The notes: generated by a model not told the origin, from the sequence alone. A DNA stretch of 64,000 bases from an uncultured Sphingomonadaceae bacterium (GCA_947497455.1 CANMGU010000002.1:1582506-1646505); one strand, 5' to 3'; numbered from the stretch's first letter, positions 37,779 to 46,899 are shown. Numbers and translations: made by a program.

Positions 37779-38303
37779 ATGACGAGAGGGTTTCTCAGAA
37801 AAATCAAACTGTTGCTGATGGTCATTTTGGTCGTCGGCGGTTCATGGGCTTTGACAAAATGGGTCGGCGATGAAGAGACGATCATTATCAATGGCAAAAA
37901 AGTTACTGTTATTGATGGCGACAGTTTTAAGGATGCAGAGGACGAATATCGTATCTATGGCATTGATGCTCCCGAATATCGGCAGATATGCAAAGATTCC
38001 GAAAATCGCGATTGGCCATGTGGAAAGTCATCGCGCACGGCCCTGGCCAAGGCGTTAGGGGAAGGCGAGCATAGCTGTGATGTTCGTGCCCGCGACCGAT
38101 ATGGTCGTATGATTGTGACCTGTACAAACGCTGACAAGGATCTTGGTGCTTCTATGGTCGAGCAAGGTCACGCGATGTCTTCCGAAAATTTTGATCAAGT
38201 GATCTATGGTCGGGAAGAGGCAAGCGCCGAAAAGGCAAAGCGCGGCATCTGGCAGGGAGCTTTTGAAAAACCTTCTAATTGGCGTGCGTCGCATCCACGA
38301 TAG
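37779..38303 (+). CDS. membrane-anchored thermonuclease-family (SNase) protein
   Basis: 174 residues. One hydrophobic N-terminal helix (LLLMVILVVGGSWALTKWV), then an SNase domain: VTVIDGDSFKDAEDEYRIYG, GIDAPEY, the DRYGRMIVTC segment and EEASAEKAKRGIW. The catalytic Arg/Asp/Glu pattern appears intact (D43-type, R in YRIYGIDAPEY, R in RDRYGR). Expected to cleave nucleic acid in the periplasm or at the membrane. The 3' end overlaps that of the convergent rhodanese gene by 29 bases. Confidence 0.85.
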   Translation: MTRGFLRKIKLLLMVILVVGGSWALTKWVGDEETIIINGKKVTVIDGDSFKDAEDEYRIYGIDAPEYRQICKDSENRDWPCGKSSRTALAKALGEGEHSCDVRARDRYGRMIVTCTNADKDLGASMVEQGHAMSSENFDQVIYGREEASAEKAKRGIWQGAFEKPSNWRASHPR

Positions 38304-38868
38304 GCTTTTGCGAAACCGGCAATGGTTTCACGACGAAACGTCTTGATGCGCCTGTCCATTGAACGAGCGGGTCAGCCATATGCGTCACACCATTTAATTC
38401 GTAGATGTTTTCATATCCATAGCCGTAAAGATTAATGAAAGTCGGGATATTCAGCGCCAGCGGAGCCCTTTTCAGCCGAATTGGCGGGATATCGTCGCGA
38501 AAATTATTATTGCAGTAGATCAGGATTGGTCGTGATTTGTTGCCCAATATTTTGGCCAGTTTCTCTTCGGTAAAATCCGAAAAAGGTATGTTGACGGCAC
38601 CGTCAATATGGCCCTGCGCAAAAGCAGCTGCAGATCGGCTGTCCAATATTATGGCGTCCTTCTGCTTTGCGATCGTCTTGAATCGTTTCAAATCGACGAG
38701 CCGCTTCTGCCGATAATCCGAGAGTTGCTCAGTCAGTTGGAGAAAACCGACATAATCCACTTGCGGGTTTACGGTTGTTTCTGAAGAAGGCTGTTTTTGT
38801 GCTATAGCGGGTTGCAAGGAGAGGGCTGAAAGGATGGTGGCGAATGTCACCAGCGGTAATGTTTTCAT
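38275..38868 (-). CDS. exported rhodanese-domain protein
   Basis: 197 residues from ATG 38868, with a signal peptide ending near PAIA|QKQ. The core has DAIILDSRSAAAFAQGHIDGAVNIPFSD and the active-site loop ILIYCNNNFRDD, with the persulfide Cys. It should accept sulfane sulfur or act as a thiol transfer domain in the periplasm. An earlier in-frame ATG exists at 38889. Convergent overlap with the nuclease gene. Confidence 0.8.
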   Translation of the reverse strand: MKTLPLVTFATILSALSLQPAIAQKQPSSETTVNPQVDYVGFLQLTEQLSDYRQKRLVDLKRFKTIAKQKDAIILDSRSAAAFAQGHIDGAVNIPFSDFTEEKLAKILGNKSRPILIYCNNNFRDDIPPIRLKRAPLALNIPTFINLYGYGYENIYELNGVTHMADPLVQWTGASRRFVVKPLPVSQKPIVDATHAN

Positions 38869-39029
38869 GATCTTTGTTCCCGTTCCCAAGACTTGGACTG
38901 AAACTAGACTTTTCGGATTGCCAAAAGCTGAACCGACACTAGTCTGTAAGGCATATCTGGCGTTGCGCTTGGGTGAAATGGACCTATTGTTGTTTCACAA
39001 ATGCGAGCAGGATCGCAAACGGGGGAAGC

Positions 39030-39668
39030 GTGCACAATAATATCAAACCTAATTGGCTGTCGGAAATTGTCCGGCGCTTTTCGGTATTTGTCTATACGAT
39101 CACAGGCTGGAAGGCCATTCAGGAAAACCCTGCGCCGCGCAAATGTGTGATTATCGCGGCACCGCACACCAGCAACTGGGATTTCATATATTTTTTTGGC
39201 CTGACCAACAGCCTGAAAATCAAATCCTACTGGATTGGCAAGGATACGCTGTTCAAATGGCCTTTTGGTGACATGATGCGGCGGATGGGCGGTATTCCGG
39301 TGGACCGGTCGAAATCGCAGAACATGGTCGATGCGATGGTTGCGGAATTTGAAAAGCGGGACGATTTCATTCTAACGATTCCGCCAGAGGGGACGCGAGG
39401 CAGTGTACGGCAATGGCGGACCGGTTTCTATTATATTGCATTGAAGGCCAAGGTACCGTTGATCATCGGGATGATGGACTATGCCAAGAAAACCGGCGGG
39501 CTGGGACCGGAGATCGAAGTAACCGGCGACTATGAAGCCGATATGGCAAAGGTCAGCAGCTATTATCACAGCGTCACTCCGAAATTCCCGGAAAAGGCCA
39601 TGGACGATATTGTCCACACCAATCCCGATTCGAGCCCGAGTGAAGGGCAGTCGGGCGAAACAAGATGA
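39030..39668 (+). CDS. 1-acyl-glycerol-3-phosphate acyltransferase-like protein
   Basis: 212 residues from GTG 39030, with GGGGGAA just upstream; an earlier in-frame ATG is at 38973. PlsC-type motifs are PHTSNWD (motif I) and PPEGTRG (motif III) with IPVDRS between. Such short acyltransferases modify lipids. Its stop overlaps the start of the next gene (ATGA), so the two are co-translated. Confidence 0.85.
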   Translation: MHNNIKPNWLSEIVRRFSVFVYTITGWKAIQENPAPRKCVIIAAPHTSNWDFIYFFGLTNSLKIKSYWIGKDTLFKWPFGDMMRRMGGIPVDRSKSQNMVDAMVAEFEKRDDFILTIPPEGTRGSVRQWRTGFYYIALKAKVPLIIGMMDYAKKTGGLGPEIEVTGDYEADMAKVSSYYHSVTPKFPEKAMDDIVHTNPDSSPSEGQSGETR

Positions 39669-40462
39669 CTCTACTGGCAGCTTTAGGTCAAAATTTCATC
39701 CTTCTGGTCGTGGTCATGGTCATTCTGTGGCTGGTGTCTGTGAAGATCCGCGATGTGTCCTTCATCGATGCATTCTGGGCCTATGGTATGGCTATCATGG
39801 CAGGAGCGTCGATTTGGCAAGTGAGCGATGCCGGGTGGCTGGGTTGGACGATCTTCGGATTAACCTTCACCTGGGGCGTGCGGCTGGGCACGCATCTTTA
39901 CTTGCGGTGGAGCAAGGAAGGTGAGGACCCGCGCTATACGAAAATCATCGGTACGGCGATGAAGAAAAAAGGCTGGAGTTTTGCCAAAACCGCTTTGATC
40001 AAGGCGTGGATACTGCAAATTCCGCTGCTGTTCATGGTCTGTTTGCCCGCACAAATTGGGATATTACTGGCCGGCGATCAGGGCCTTGGACCGATTGCGA
40101 TTGTCGGGTTGTTGCTTGCCGTTATCGGCATAGCTTTCGAGACGATCGGAGATGCCCAGCTAAAGGCTTTCAAAGCGGATCCAACCAATGAAGGCAAGGT
40201 GCTCGATACCGGCCTTTGGCGCTATACGCGCCACCCGAATTATTTCGGTGACTTTTGTGCGTGGTGGGGCATCTGGCTGGTCGCGGCCCAAGTCGGTTGG
40301 CCCGTTTGGGTGGCAATTGTCGGGCCGCTATTCCTCAGCTTCACGCTGACCAAATGGAGCGGTGCACCCATGCTCGAATATGCGCTGCGGAAGAACAGGC
40401 CGGACTATGTCGATTATATTGAACGAACATCCGGTTTCTTCCCGATGCCGCCAAAGAGATAA
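39665..40462 (+). CDS. DUF1295 / 3-oxo-5-alpha-steroid 4-dehydrogenase-like membrane protein
   Basis: 265 residues with about six to seven membrane helices. The C-terminal half has the steroid-reductase-like signature: DTGLWRYTRHPNYFGDFCAWWG, RKNRPDYVDYI. Family members reduce or methylate lipid substrates; exact activity unknown. Overlaps the acyltransferase gene by four bases and is followed after 48 bases by an SDR gene, forming a probable lipid-modification operon. Confidence 0.82.
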   Translation: MTLLAALGQNFILLVVVMVILWLVSVKIRDVSFIDAFWAYGMAIMAGASIWQVSDAGWLGWTIFGLTFTWGVRLGTHLYLRWSKEGEDPRYTKIIGTAMKKKGWSFAKTALIKAWILQIPLLFMVCLPAQIGILLAGDQGLGPIAIVGLLLAVIGIAFETIGDAQLKAFKADPTNEGKVLDTGLWRYTRHPNYFGDFCAWWGIWLVAAQVGWPVWVAIVGPLFLSFTLTKWSGAPMLEYALRKNRPDYVDYIERTSGFFPMPPKR

Positions 40463-40510
40463 ATACGGGTTCAGTTGGCAATTCGCGCGCCTTTAGAAAA
40501 GGAAATAAAG

Positions 40511-41284
40511 ATGGATTTAGGGCTACAGGATAAGGTCATTTTTGTGGCTGGTGCAAGCCGGGGTATCGGTCTGGGAATTGTTGAAGCCTGTCTGGCTGAA
40601 GGGGCAAAAGTAGCCATGGCAGCTCGCGGCGAGGCTGCACTGGAAACTGAAAAATCGCGACTGGCGGAAATTTACGGTGCCGACCGCCTTTGGTCGCAAG
40701 CGGGTGATTTGCGCGACAGCGCGACAGTTGATGCCATGATCGCCGATATCGAGAAGAATTTCGGATCGCTCTGGGGTGTCGTAGCCAATGTTGGTTTGCA
40801 TCCTTGTCCTCCGGGCTTTGAAGTGGATGATGACAGTTGGCGCAGCGGGATGAGCCAAAATCTTGACTCGGCCTTCATTCTGTCTCGATCAGCTTTGCGG
40901 TTCATGGAGCCGAGGGGCGAAGGATCGGTTCTTTTCATCAGTTCTATCGCCGGACTTTCGGGTCTGGGAACACCTCTGACCTATGGCACGGCCAAGGCAG
41001 GCATGAACCATCTTGCCAAAGAACTCGCGGTGATTGCAGGCCCGTCAGGAGTTCGAGTCAATGTAATCGCGCCAGGCAATATCATTTTTCCAGACGGAGA
41101 CTGGGAGAAGCGGGTCAATGGAGAAAAAGGGGCTTCCGTGATGCGATGGATCAATCGTGAAGTGCCTCTCCAGCGTTTCGGGAAGCCAGAAGAAATCGGA
41201 TCAGCGGCTACTTATGTGCTTAGTCCGCGTGCCAGTTTCATCACCGGTGCGATTATTCCGGTGGATGGCGGGCAGGACAAATAG
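40511..41284 (+). CDS. short-chain dehydrogenase/reductase
   Basis: 257 residues from ATG 40511 (AAAGGAAA upstream; a TTG at 40475 is less likely). NAD(P) motif AGASRGIGLGI, NVGLHPCP in place of the usual NNAG, catalytic SSIAGLS and YGTAKAGMNH (Tyr-x3-Lys), and the closing VDGGQDK. A classical SDR, possibly reducing a 3-ketoacyl or steroid-like compound; the substrate is not predictable. The third gene of the acyltransferase operon. Confidence 0.85.
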   Translation: MDLGLQDKVIFVAGASRGIGLGIVEACLAEGAKVAMAARGEAALETEKSRLAEIYGADRLWSQAGDLRDSATVDAMIADIEKNFGSLWGVVANVGLHPCPPGFEVDDDSWRSGMSQNLDSAFILSRSALRFMEPRGEGSVLFISSIAGLSGLGTPLTYGTAKAGMNHLAKELAVIAGPSGVRVNVIAPGNIIFPDGDWEKRVNGEKGASVMRWINREVPLQRFGKPEEIGSAATYVLSPRASFITGAIIPVDGGQDK

Positions 41285-41301
41285 CGCCGACCGTCAGACG
41301 T

Positions 41302-41961
41302 TCAAGCCGCAGCTGCCAGCACTTTATTCTCGATAATCTGAGCAAAGACATCGCTGTCCTGCGCACCGGGAACCATGAATTTCTTGTTGAAGATAAACGC
41401 AGGAACACCTGAGATAAAGCGATCCTGCCATTCCGCTTCAACCGCGCGCACATCGGCAGCAAACATATCGCTGCCCAACAGATCGCGAACAGGTTTTTCA
41501 TCAAGGCCAACGGAGACAGCTACGGTGGTTAATATTTCATGATCGCTGACATCTTTTCCATCGGTGAAATGGGCCTTGAACAAAGCCAATTTAAGTGCAG
41601 TCTGCTTTCCGGTTTCACCCGCCCAATGAAGCAGGCGGTGGGCGTCAAACGTGTTCACCATCCGCATATTCTCATGATAGCTAAACTCGAAATCTAGATC
41701 GCTGCCAGCATTGCGCAGCCGTTCGCGATTGGCTTTGCTCTGTTCGGGCGTGGCACCATATTTCTGCGCCATATGCTCATTAATATCTTGACCTTCTGGC
41801 GGCATGTTTGGGTTCAACTCGAACGCATGCCAGGCAAGAGCAAATTCCGCCTTGCCTTCAAACCGCTGCATTGCCTGTTCGAGCTTTTTATATCCGATTA
41901 TACACCAAGGACAGACGACGTCAGAGACAATATCTACGGTAATCACCGGGGTCTCTGACAT
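41302..41961 (-). CDS. DsbA-family oxidoreductase, FrnE-like
   Basis: 219 residues without a signal peptide. Active-site CPWC lies near residue 18 (DVVCPWCIIGYKKL), followed by helix-rich insertion and the cis-Pro region SGVPAFIFNKKFMVPGAQ. This matches the cytoplasmic FrnE/2-hydroxychromene-isomerase-like branch of DsbA proteins, which act in disulfide chemistry or redox stress. It ends 17 bases from the convergent SDR gene and follows clpS by 28 bases. Confidence 0.9.
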   Translation of the reverse strand: MSETPVITVDIVSDVVCPWCIIGYKKLEQAMQRFEGKAEFALAWHAFELNPNMPPEGQDINEHMAQKYGATPEQSKANRERLRNAGSDLDFEFSYHENMRMVNTFDAHRLLHWAGETGKQTALKLALFKAHFTDGKDVSDHEILTTVAVSVGLDEKPVRDLLGSDMFAADVRAVEAEWQDRFISGVPAFIFNKKFMVPGAQDSDVFAQIIENKVLAAAA

Positions 41962-41989
41962 AGCTTATTTCCTTTTATTGGGTGTCTGG

Positions 41990-42433
41990 TCAGGCTTTTT
42001 CTAAGGTGCACTGCAAGGGATGCTGGTTCTTGCGGGCAAAGTCCATCACCTGTGTGACTTTTGTTTCAGCGACTTCGTAGCTGAAAGTGCCGCAAATCCC
42101 GACACCTTTCTGGTGAACATGCAGCATCACCCGGGTCGCTTCATCAATATCCATCTGGAAAAACCGTTTGAGTACCAGCACGACAAATTCCATCGGTGTA
42201 TAGTCGTCGTTGAGCAACAGAACCTTGTAAGGATTGGGCTTCTTGGTCTTTGTCCGGGTTTTCGTCGCAATGCCCAGATCAGTGTCATCACTGTCGCCAG
42301 TGCCGCTATCATCTGCGCCATTATCATCATCATCACCGGCCATATGTGCAGGCATATGAATGGCGTGGCCAACCTGCACAAAAAGCGGGTCGACGTCGGG
42401 CAATGCCGGGGAAAGAATCTCTACTGTACTCAT
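41990..42433 (-). CDS. clpS: ClpS adaptor with acidic N-terminal extension
   Basis: 147 residues from ATG 42433, with GGAAAT upstream. The C-terminal ~85 residues are the ClpS core: [36 protein letters not shown] and the closing [11 protein letters not shown]. ClpS delivers N-degron substrates to ClpAP. Most ClpS proteins have an N-terminal extension of 15-30 residues; here about 60 residues precede the core, including an Asp/Gly/Ser-rich stretch ([19 protein letters not shown]). clpA is not in the window. Confidence 0.92.
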   Translation of the reverse strand: MSTVEILSPALPDVDPLFVQVGHAIHMPAHMAGDDDDNGADDSGTGDSDDTDLGIATKTRTKTKKPNPYKVLLLNDDYTPMEFVVLVLKRFFQMDIDEATRVMLHVHQKGVGICGTFSYEVAETKVTQVMDFARKNQHPLQCTLEKA

Positions 42434-42530
42434 ATTTCCTAGGATATGGTATTTTAGGCCCTGAGGGCAAGTGGCGGTTTGATCAATCGGGAATGATTTT
42501 GCGATAAAACGTCCTGATATCACACATATG

Positions 42531-42561
42531 AAAAAGGCCGCTCCCGAAGGAACGGCCTTTT
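42531..42561 (-). terminator. bidirectional terminator between phasin and clpS region
   Basis: The stem AAAAGGCCG...CGGCCTTTT surrounds a TTCG-type loop (42531-42561), with an A-run on one side and T-run on the other, so it can work in either direction. It lies 20 bases after the phasin stop. Confidence 0.85.
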
Positions 42562-42581
42562 GCGTGACGATAAAAAGCGAC

Positions 42582-43472
42582 TTAAGCGGCTTTTTTGATC
42601 TCTTTGCGGATGGTGCTGACGCGATCAGCGATTGGCTGATAGGCTTTGCCAGCCAATGTGGTCACAGCATCCATGTTGTTTGAAGTCTGGTCCATAACGC
42701 GGTCCAGGCTGCTGCGCATGAAGTCAGCTTGCATTTCAACGAAATCCTTTGGCGTAGCAACATTGAAAGAGTTTTTCAGAACATTGCTGGCTTCCGCGAA
42801 GTTTTCGCGGGTATATTTAACGTTGGTTTTGCCGATTTCCTGAGCGCCTTTAGCGGTGATTTTTCCGCTTTCGACGAGGGTTTCAACGTTCAGACGGTTG
42901 AATTCAACAGCGTCTTTAGAAACTTCAACAGCGCGGTCAGCAACTTCTTTAGCGCGTTCCTGAGCGGTTGCGGTCAGCTTTTCAAGCTGCGCCTGCATTT
43001 TAGCAGCCATGTCTTGAAGAGCTTTTTTGTTGGTTGCAGCTGCTTTTGGAGCCGCTTTTTTCACGGTTTTCTTCGCAGGTGTTTTCTTTGCGGTGGTTTT
43101 CTTTGCGGTTGTCATCTTGGTCGTTCCTTTTTTAACAGTCTTTTTCGCGGTTACAGCGGCGCGTTTCGGAGCGGCTTTGCGCTTCGCAACAGTCTTTTTA
43201 GGAGCCGCTTTGGTTGCTGCAGGCTTCTTTGCAGCGGGTTTTGAAGCCGTTGTCTTTGTTGCAGCAGCAACCGGCTTTTTCGCGGCAGGAGCCGGAGCGG
43301 TTGTTGTTGCAGTCTTTGGTGCTGGTTTGGCGGCTGCTTCTGGAGCAGGTGCCGTTTCAGCGGTTACAGGTTCTGCGGATGCAGCGGCAGCGTAAGCCGC
43401 TTCAGCAGAGAGGCTGGCGGGTTTGTTAGCAGCCGGAACAGCCTTTGTATCAGTCGTTTTCGTATCAGCCAT
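42582..43472 (-). CDS. phasin-family protein with histone H1-like lysine/alanine arm
   Basis: About 296 residues from ATG 43472 (an ATG at 43484 is also possible). Residues 1-170 are Ala/Lys/Pro-rich with repeated [20 protein letters not shown] units, as in histone H1-like AlgP or PhaF C-terminal arms. The C-terminal ~130 residues are a phasin domain ([20 protein letters not shown], then [30 protein letters not shown]). Phasins coat polyhydroxyalkanoate granules. The basic arm is likely DNA-binding, which in PhaF tethers granules to the nucleoid; here it is N-terminal instead of C-terminal. Its promoter is flanked by two copies of a 15-base repeat. Confidence 0.88.
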   Translation of the reverse strand: MADTKTTDTKAVPAANKPASLSAEAAYAAAASAEPVTAETAPAPEAAAKPAPKTATTTAPAPAAKKPVAAATKTTASKPAAKKPAATKAAPKKTVAKRKAAPKRAAVTAKKTVKKGTTKMTTAKKTTAKKTPAKKTVKKAAPKAAATNKKALQDMAAKMQAQLEKLTATAQERAKEVADRAVEVSKDAVEFNRLNVETLVESGKITAKGAQEIGKTNVKYTRENFAEASNVLKNSFNVATPKDFVEMQADFMRSSLDRVMDQTSNNMDAVTTLAGKAYQPIADRVSTIRKEIKKAA

Positions 43473-43490
43473 CTTTGCTTCCATTTCTTT

Positions 43491-43505
43491 GTTGCAGTGC
43501 ACAAA
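43491..43505 (-). promoter_or_regulatory. operator-like repeat, promoter-proximal copy
   Basis: GTTGCAGTGCACAAA (43491-43505, plus strand) overlaps the end of the putative -10 element of the phasin promoter. The same 15 bases recur at 43539-43553. TGCA-rich sites of this kind are bound by PhaR, the polyhydroxyalkanoate-sensing repressor, upstream of phasin genes in other proteobacteria; the assignment here is inference. Confidence 0.6.
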
Positions 43506-43530
43506 TAGGGAAGGCTTACGTTAAAGTCAA
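43502..43530 (-). promoter_or_regulatory. candidate phasin promoter
   Basis: On the minus strand, TTGACT (complement at 43525-43530) is followed after 17 bases by TATTTG (43502-43507). The -35 element matches five of six bases of the sigma-70 consensus; the -10 is weaker. It lies exactly between the two 15-base operator-like repeats. Confidence 0.5.
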
Positions 43531-43538
43531 GAAAAAAT

Positions 43539-43553
43539 GTTGCAGTGCACAAA
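43539..43553 (-). promoter_or_regulatory. operator-like repeat, promoter-distal copy
   Basis: GTTGCAGTGCACAAA, identical to 43491-43505 and 48 bases away, placed just upstream of the -35 element of the phasin promoter. Confidence 0.6.
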
Positions 43554-43674
43554 AACTATAGGATGTTAGAGAAAACGAATTAATATCAAATACATAACAG
43601 GATTTCTCAGCGACCGACTACCAGCAAAGCCTATAAATTTTCATGGAAACTACAGGCTTTGCTGTCCTGCAACA

Positions 43675-44532
43675 TTAGATCAGATTGACTGTGGTTGCCA
43701 CTGCAAGCAGCGAGAAGGCAGCGATACAGATATTGGCGGTAGCTCCGACCGAGAGGAGGATCGGTTTCGCGACTGCATCAAAACGTGCTTCATAGTCAGG
43801 ATGCTCGGTTCCCATCATCCGATCCCACCAGGTAAAGTAGAGGCCGAAATTGCTGTTGCCCTGACTATGGTGCAGGTCATGATGGGTCGTGGTGGTGATC
43901 CAGCCGACAAATTTGTTGCGCGTCCAGCCAGCGGGGAACAGCTCCACTCCGGCATGCCCCATGACGTTGCGGACAATCATATGGGCGAGGAACAGGAAGA
44001 TCGCAAAAGGATACATGCCGCCGAACAGAACTGAGATGATGAAAAGATAGATCGGCACGAACGCAGCTTCTGCCATCGCCTCGAAGGAAGAGAAGCTATA
44101 AGCAGCCCAAGGTGTAGGCGTACGCGACTTGTGATGATGCAGGTGTGAAAAGCGGAACATGGTCTTCGTGTGCAGCCAACGATGCATCCAATAGAAATAG
44201 GCATCATGAGCAACAATCATCGCCAACAGCTGGATGATAAATAGCGGCCATAATATCTCGCCGGTCATGACCGTGATCCAGCCAGATGCTTCTAGCAAAA
44301 CCGTACTGATCGTGGTCAAACCGAATACCACCACCGTTCGCATGGATGACAGAAACTCGCGTTTATAGTCGGCGAAACCGGCTTTGCGGGATTGGATACG
44401 CCGGACTGCACTCCATTTGCCGAATAGCCATAGAGCAAGAGACAATGTGCCCGCCGCAATCAGATAGCGCCCCAGATCAAAGGTGAAAGCACCAATCATA
44501 TGGTCCACTATGGCATCAAAAAGTTCAGGCAT
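43675..44532 (-). CDS. sterol desaturase/fatty acid hydroxylase family membrane protein (second copy)
   Basis: 285 residues from ATG 44532 (GGAGA five bases upstream; ATG 44544 also possible). Four or so membrane helices with the His boxes HDAYFYWMHRWLHTK, FSHLHHHKSRTP and TTTHHDLHHSQGN. The wording differs from the 12906-13847 protein, so they are distant members. Likely an iron-dependent hydroxylase/desaturase for lipids. Located between the phasin gene and an AraC-type regulator whose stop is about 100 bases upstream; the regulator may control it. Confidence 0.88.
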   Translation of the reverse strand: MPELFDAIVDHMIGAFTFDLGRYLIAAGTLSLALWLFGKWSAVRRIQSRKAGFADYKREFLSSMRTVVVFGLTTISTVLLEASGWITVMTGEILWPLFIIQLLAMIVAHDAYFYWMHRWLHTKTMFRFSHLHHHKSRTPTPWAAYSFSSFEAMAEAAFVPIYLFIISVLFGGMYPFAIFLFLAHMIVRNVMGHAGVELFPAGWTRNKFVGWITTTTHHDLHHSQGNSNFGLYFTWWDRMMGTEHPDYEARFDAVAKPILLSVGATANICIAAFSLLAVATTVNLI

Positions 44533-44647
44533 AACATTCTCCATCAAAGGCAGTGTTGGTTTGATGAAGGTAAAGTGACAGAAAGCCTGCTCTGCCTCTC
44601 TGCAATGCTGAAAAATGCTGTGCGATTTTGAAAATGATCAGACTATT

Positions 44648-45625
44648 TCAGTTTTGATCAATCGCTGCTTTGCGGAAATCACTAGGTGTTTTACCGGTTT
44701 CAGAGCGAAAGGCACGATTGAACGGAGCGAGTGATCCGTAGCCCAAATCCATCGCGATTGTCAGAATCGGCAGGTCTACCATGCTGCGATCTGACAATTT
44801 TTCCTTGGCTTCGGTGATTCGATAACCGTTGAGGAAGGATGAAAAATTGCGATGGCCAAGCTGTTTGTTGATCAAGGCGCGCAACCGATGTTCCTGTGTA
44901 TCCAATTGAGACGCTAATATTGCTATAGTTAGCGACGGCGCGCGATATTGGCCTTCATTCATCGCGGTGATTAGCTTGTCATGTAACACGGTTTCCGATG
45001 GAGAGAGATTTAGAACTGGACGGACCGGTCGCTTATCCGTGGCAAGTTTTGCAAACAAATCCCCATCTGCGGTCAGCACGGCCATGCCCGCGCCAAGAAT
45101 CAGTATGAGGATCAGCATGGCATTGATTGCTGATACAATTGGGACATTGTCGGTAGCATCAAAGAGAAGCTCGTAGGTCAAAACGCCGCCGACCTGCAGC
45201 CCGACAAATATTGGAAGATACATCCTGATCCGGCGGCGTTTTTCAATCAAGTCATCAACGCGGCCCGTTAAGGCGATAATGATAAGGTGAATGACCAGCG
45301 CGAGGGAGAGGAAACGGATCGCATAAAAGGTGAACCACCGCCATTCCGGTAATGTGAAAGCGATGAACCAAAGCACAGCAAGCAATATGGACACTGTGAT
45401 GAGCAAGGGATTGGCAATACGCCGCTCAAAAAGCTGATGCGCGAATATCCACGCCCATACGGTTGTTGATATCGAGAGGAAGTCAATTGGTATGCGCCAG
45501 GGAAGGGGCGGTGCCATCATAACAGATGAATTGATCAGATAGGCCATTGAGCTGATCAACACCCCTAACAGCGATATTTTCAGATCTCGTCGCGTCCGGC
45601 TGACCAGCAACACGGCAATGATCAT
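44648..45625 (-). CDS. membrane AraC-family transcriptional regulator
   Basis: 325 residues: about seven hydrophobic segments in residues 1-195, then a C-terminal AraC DNA-binding domain (LTIAILASQLDTQEHRLRALI, SSFLNGYRITEAKEKL, TIAMDLGYGSLAPFNRAFRSETGKTPSDFRK). Start ATG 45625 has GGTGGG upstream; a hydrophobic in-frame sequence extends ~20 residues further without a normal start codon. Such 7TM-AraC regulators sense lipophilic or quorum-type signals. Divergent from the polyketide synthase gene (about 220 bases apart) and upstream of the desaturase gene, so either may be the target. Confidence 0.85.
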   Translation of the reverse strand: MIIAVLLVSRTRRDLKISLLGVLISSMAYLINSSVMMAPPLPWRIPIDFLSISTTVWAWIFAHQLFERRIANPLLITVSILLAVLWFIAFTLPEWRWFTFYAIRFLSLALVIHLIIIALTGRVDDLIEKRRRIRMYLPIFVGLQVGGVLTYELLFDATDNVPIVSAINAMLILILILGAGMAVLTADGDLFAKLATDKRPVRPVLNLSPSETVLHDKLITAMNEGQYRAPSLTIAILASQLDTQEHRLRALINKQLGHRNFSSFLNGYRITEAKEKLSDRSMVDLPILTIAMDLGYGSLAPFNRAFRSETGKTPSDFRKAAIDQN

Positions 45626-45849
45626 GATCTGCCCACCGATGGCGAGCAGTCGTAATGTCGTATCGATCAGTGCCAGATCTATTCCGCCGATGGCTGTAAC
45701 CTTCCCTGTTACTTATCTATGCTAGCTCATCTTTTCCAGTTCGCAACGGGAATATCAGCGATACGTCCGTTCGGGCACTGTGCAGATTATTCTTTGGTTT
45801 CTGAAACGGCTATGTGTAACAGCTTAGCCATGCAGCGCGAATATGTCCC

Positions 45850-46899
45850 ATGTCTAAACTGAAATCCATCGCGACCGCTCTTCCTGACCACAAGATCAGC
45901 CAAGAGGATGTTCTAGCCGTGCTGGCAAAGGCGCGCGGGTCAGCCTTGCCGGCGCGATTGAAGCAGATACTGGGCAATAGCGGGATTGATCATCGTTATA
46001 TCGCACGGGATCCGGATTATTATCTGGAACAGCGCAGTTGGCCCGAGCGCGCGCGAATTTATGATGAAGTGGGTCGGGCACTGGCTGAGCGGTCGGCATC
46101 GGCGGCTTTGGAAAAAGCGGCTCTGAAACCGGCGGACATTGATTCCATAGTCATGATTTCCACCACCGGCACAATGACACCCTCGATCCCCAGCCGACTG
46201 ATAGAGACGATGGGCTTTCGCCAGTCGGTGCAAACCATCCCGGTTTTCGGCTATGGCTGCGCGGGCGGGATATTGGGTATAAGGCTGGCCAATGATCTGG
46301 CGGATGCCAATGACGGACAGAATGTCCTGCTGATTTCATTGGAGCTATGCAGCCTTTCCTACGACTATAGCCAGTTTGACAAGAAGAATATGATTGCCAC
46401 CGCTTTGTTTGCCGATGGCTGTGCCGCGGCGGTGTTGACTGGTAAGACAGGTCAGAGCGAAGGTCCCTGTTTTCGGGCGTTCGATCAGAAAACCTGGCCG
46501 GATACCCGCGACATGATGGGCTGGGACATTGGTGACACCGGCTTTGATCTTGTGCTTGCGCGGGATATTCCAACCTTTGTGGCGAAGGACTTTACGCCCT
46601 TTTGCGACGGGTTCCTGGACGAACAGGGTCTAGAAAAATCGCAAATGAGCGAACCGGCCTGCCATCCCGGCGGCGGTCGCGTGGTGGAAGCGCTAGAAGA
46701 TTATTTTGCGCCGGAACTGTCCGGTATTCCTGCCACTCGCGAAATTCTGCGCGATCATGGGAATATGTCATCACCGACGGTGTTGTTTGTCCTGGAAAAT
46801 TTACTGAGAGATAAACCTCAGAAACCTGTCCTGATGACAGCGCTCGGCCCGGGCTTTACATCCGTGCTCGGAATACTCGATCCGGCAGGAGCAGATTGA
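45850..46899 (+). CDS. type III polyketide synthase (chalcone/alkylpyrone synthase family)
   Basis: 349 residues. The catalytic triad of type III synthases is visible: C137 in VFGYGCAGG, H272 in PACHPGGGRVVE and N305 in HGNMSSPTVLFVLE. The N-terminus (MSKLKSIATALPDHKISQ) and PSIPSRLIETMGFR fit bacterial alkylresorcinol/alkylpyrone synthases. It would condense a fatty acyl-CoA with malonyl-CoA units. The stop overlaps the next start (TGATG), coupling it to the ICMT-type methyltransferase gene, an arrangement like BpsA-BpsB of Bacillus subtilis. Confidence 0.88.
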   Translation: MSKLKSIATALPDHKISQEDVLAVLAKARGSALPARLKQILGNSGIDHRYIARDPDYYLEQRSWPERARIYDEVGRALAERSASAALEKAALKPADIDSIVMISTTGTMTPSIPSRLIETMGFRQSVQTIPVFGYGCAGGILGIRLANDLADANDGQNVLLISLELCSLSYDYSQFDKKNMIATALFADGCAAAVLTGKTGQSEGPCFRAFDQKTWPDTRDMMGWDIGDTGFDLVLARDIPTFVAKDFTPFCDGFLDEQGLEKSQMSEPACHPGGGRVVEALEDYFAPELSGIPATREILRDHGNMSSPTVLFVLENLLRDKPQKPVLMTALGPGFTSVLGILDPAGAD

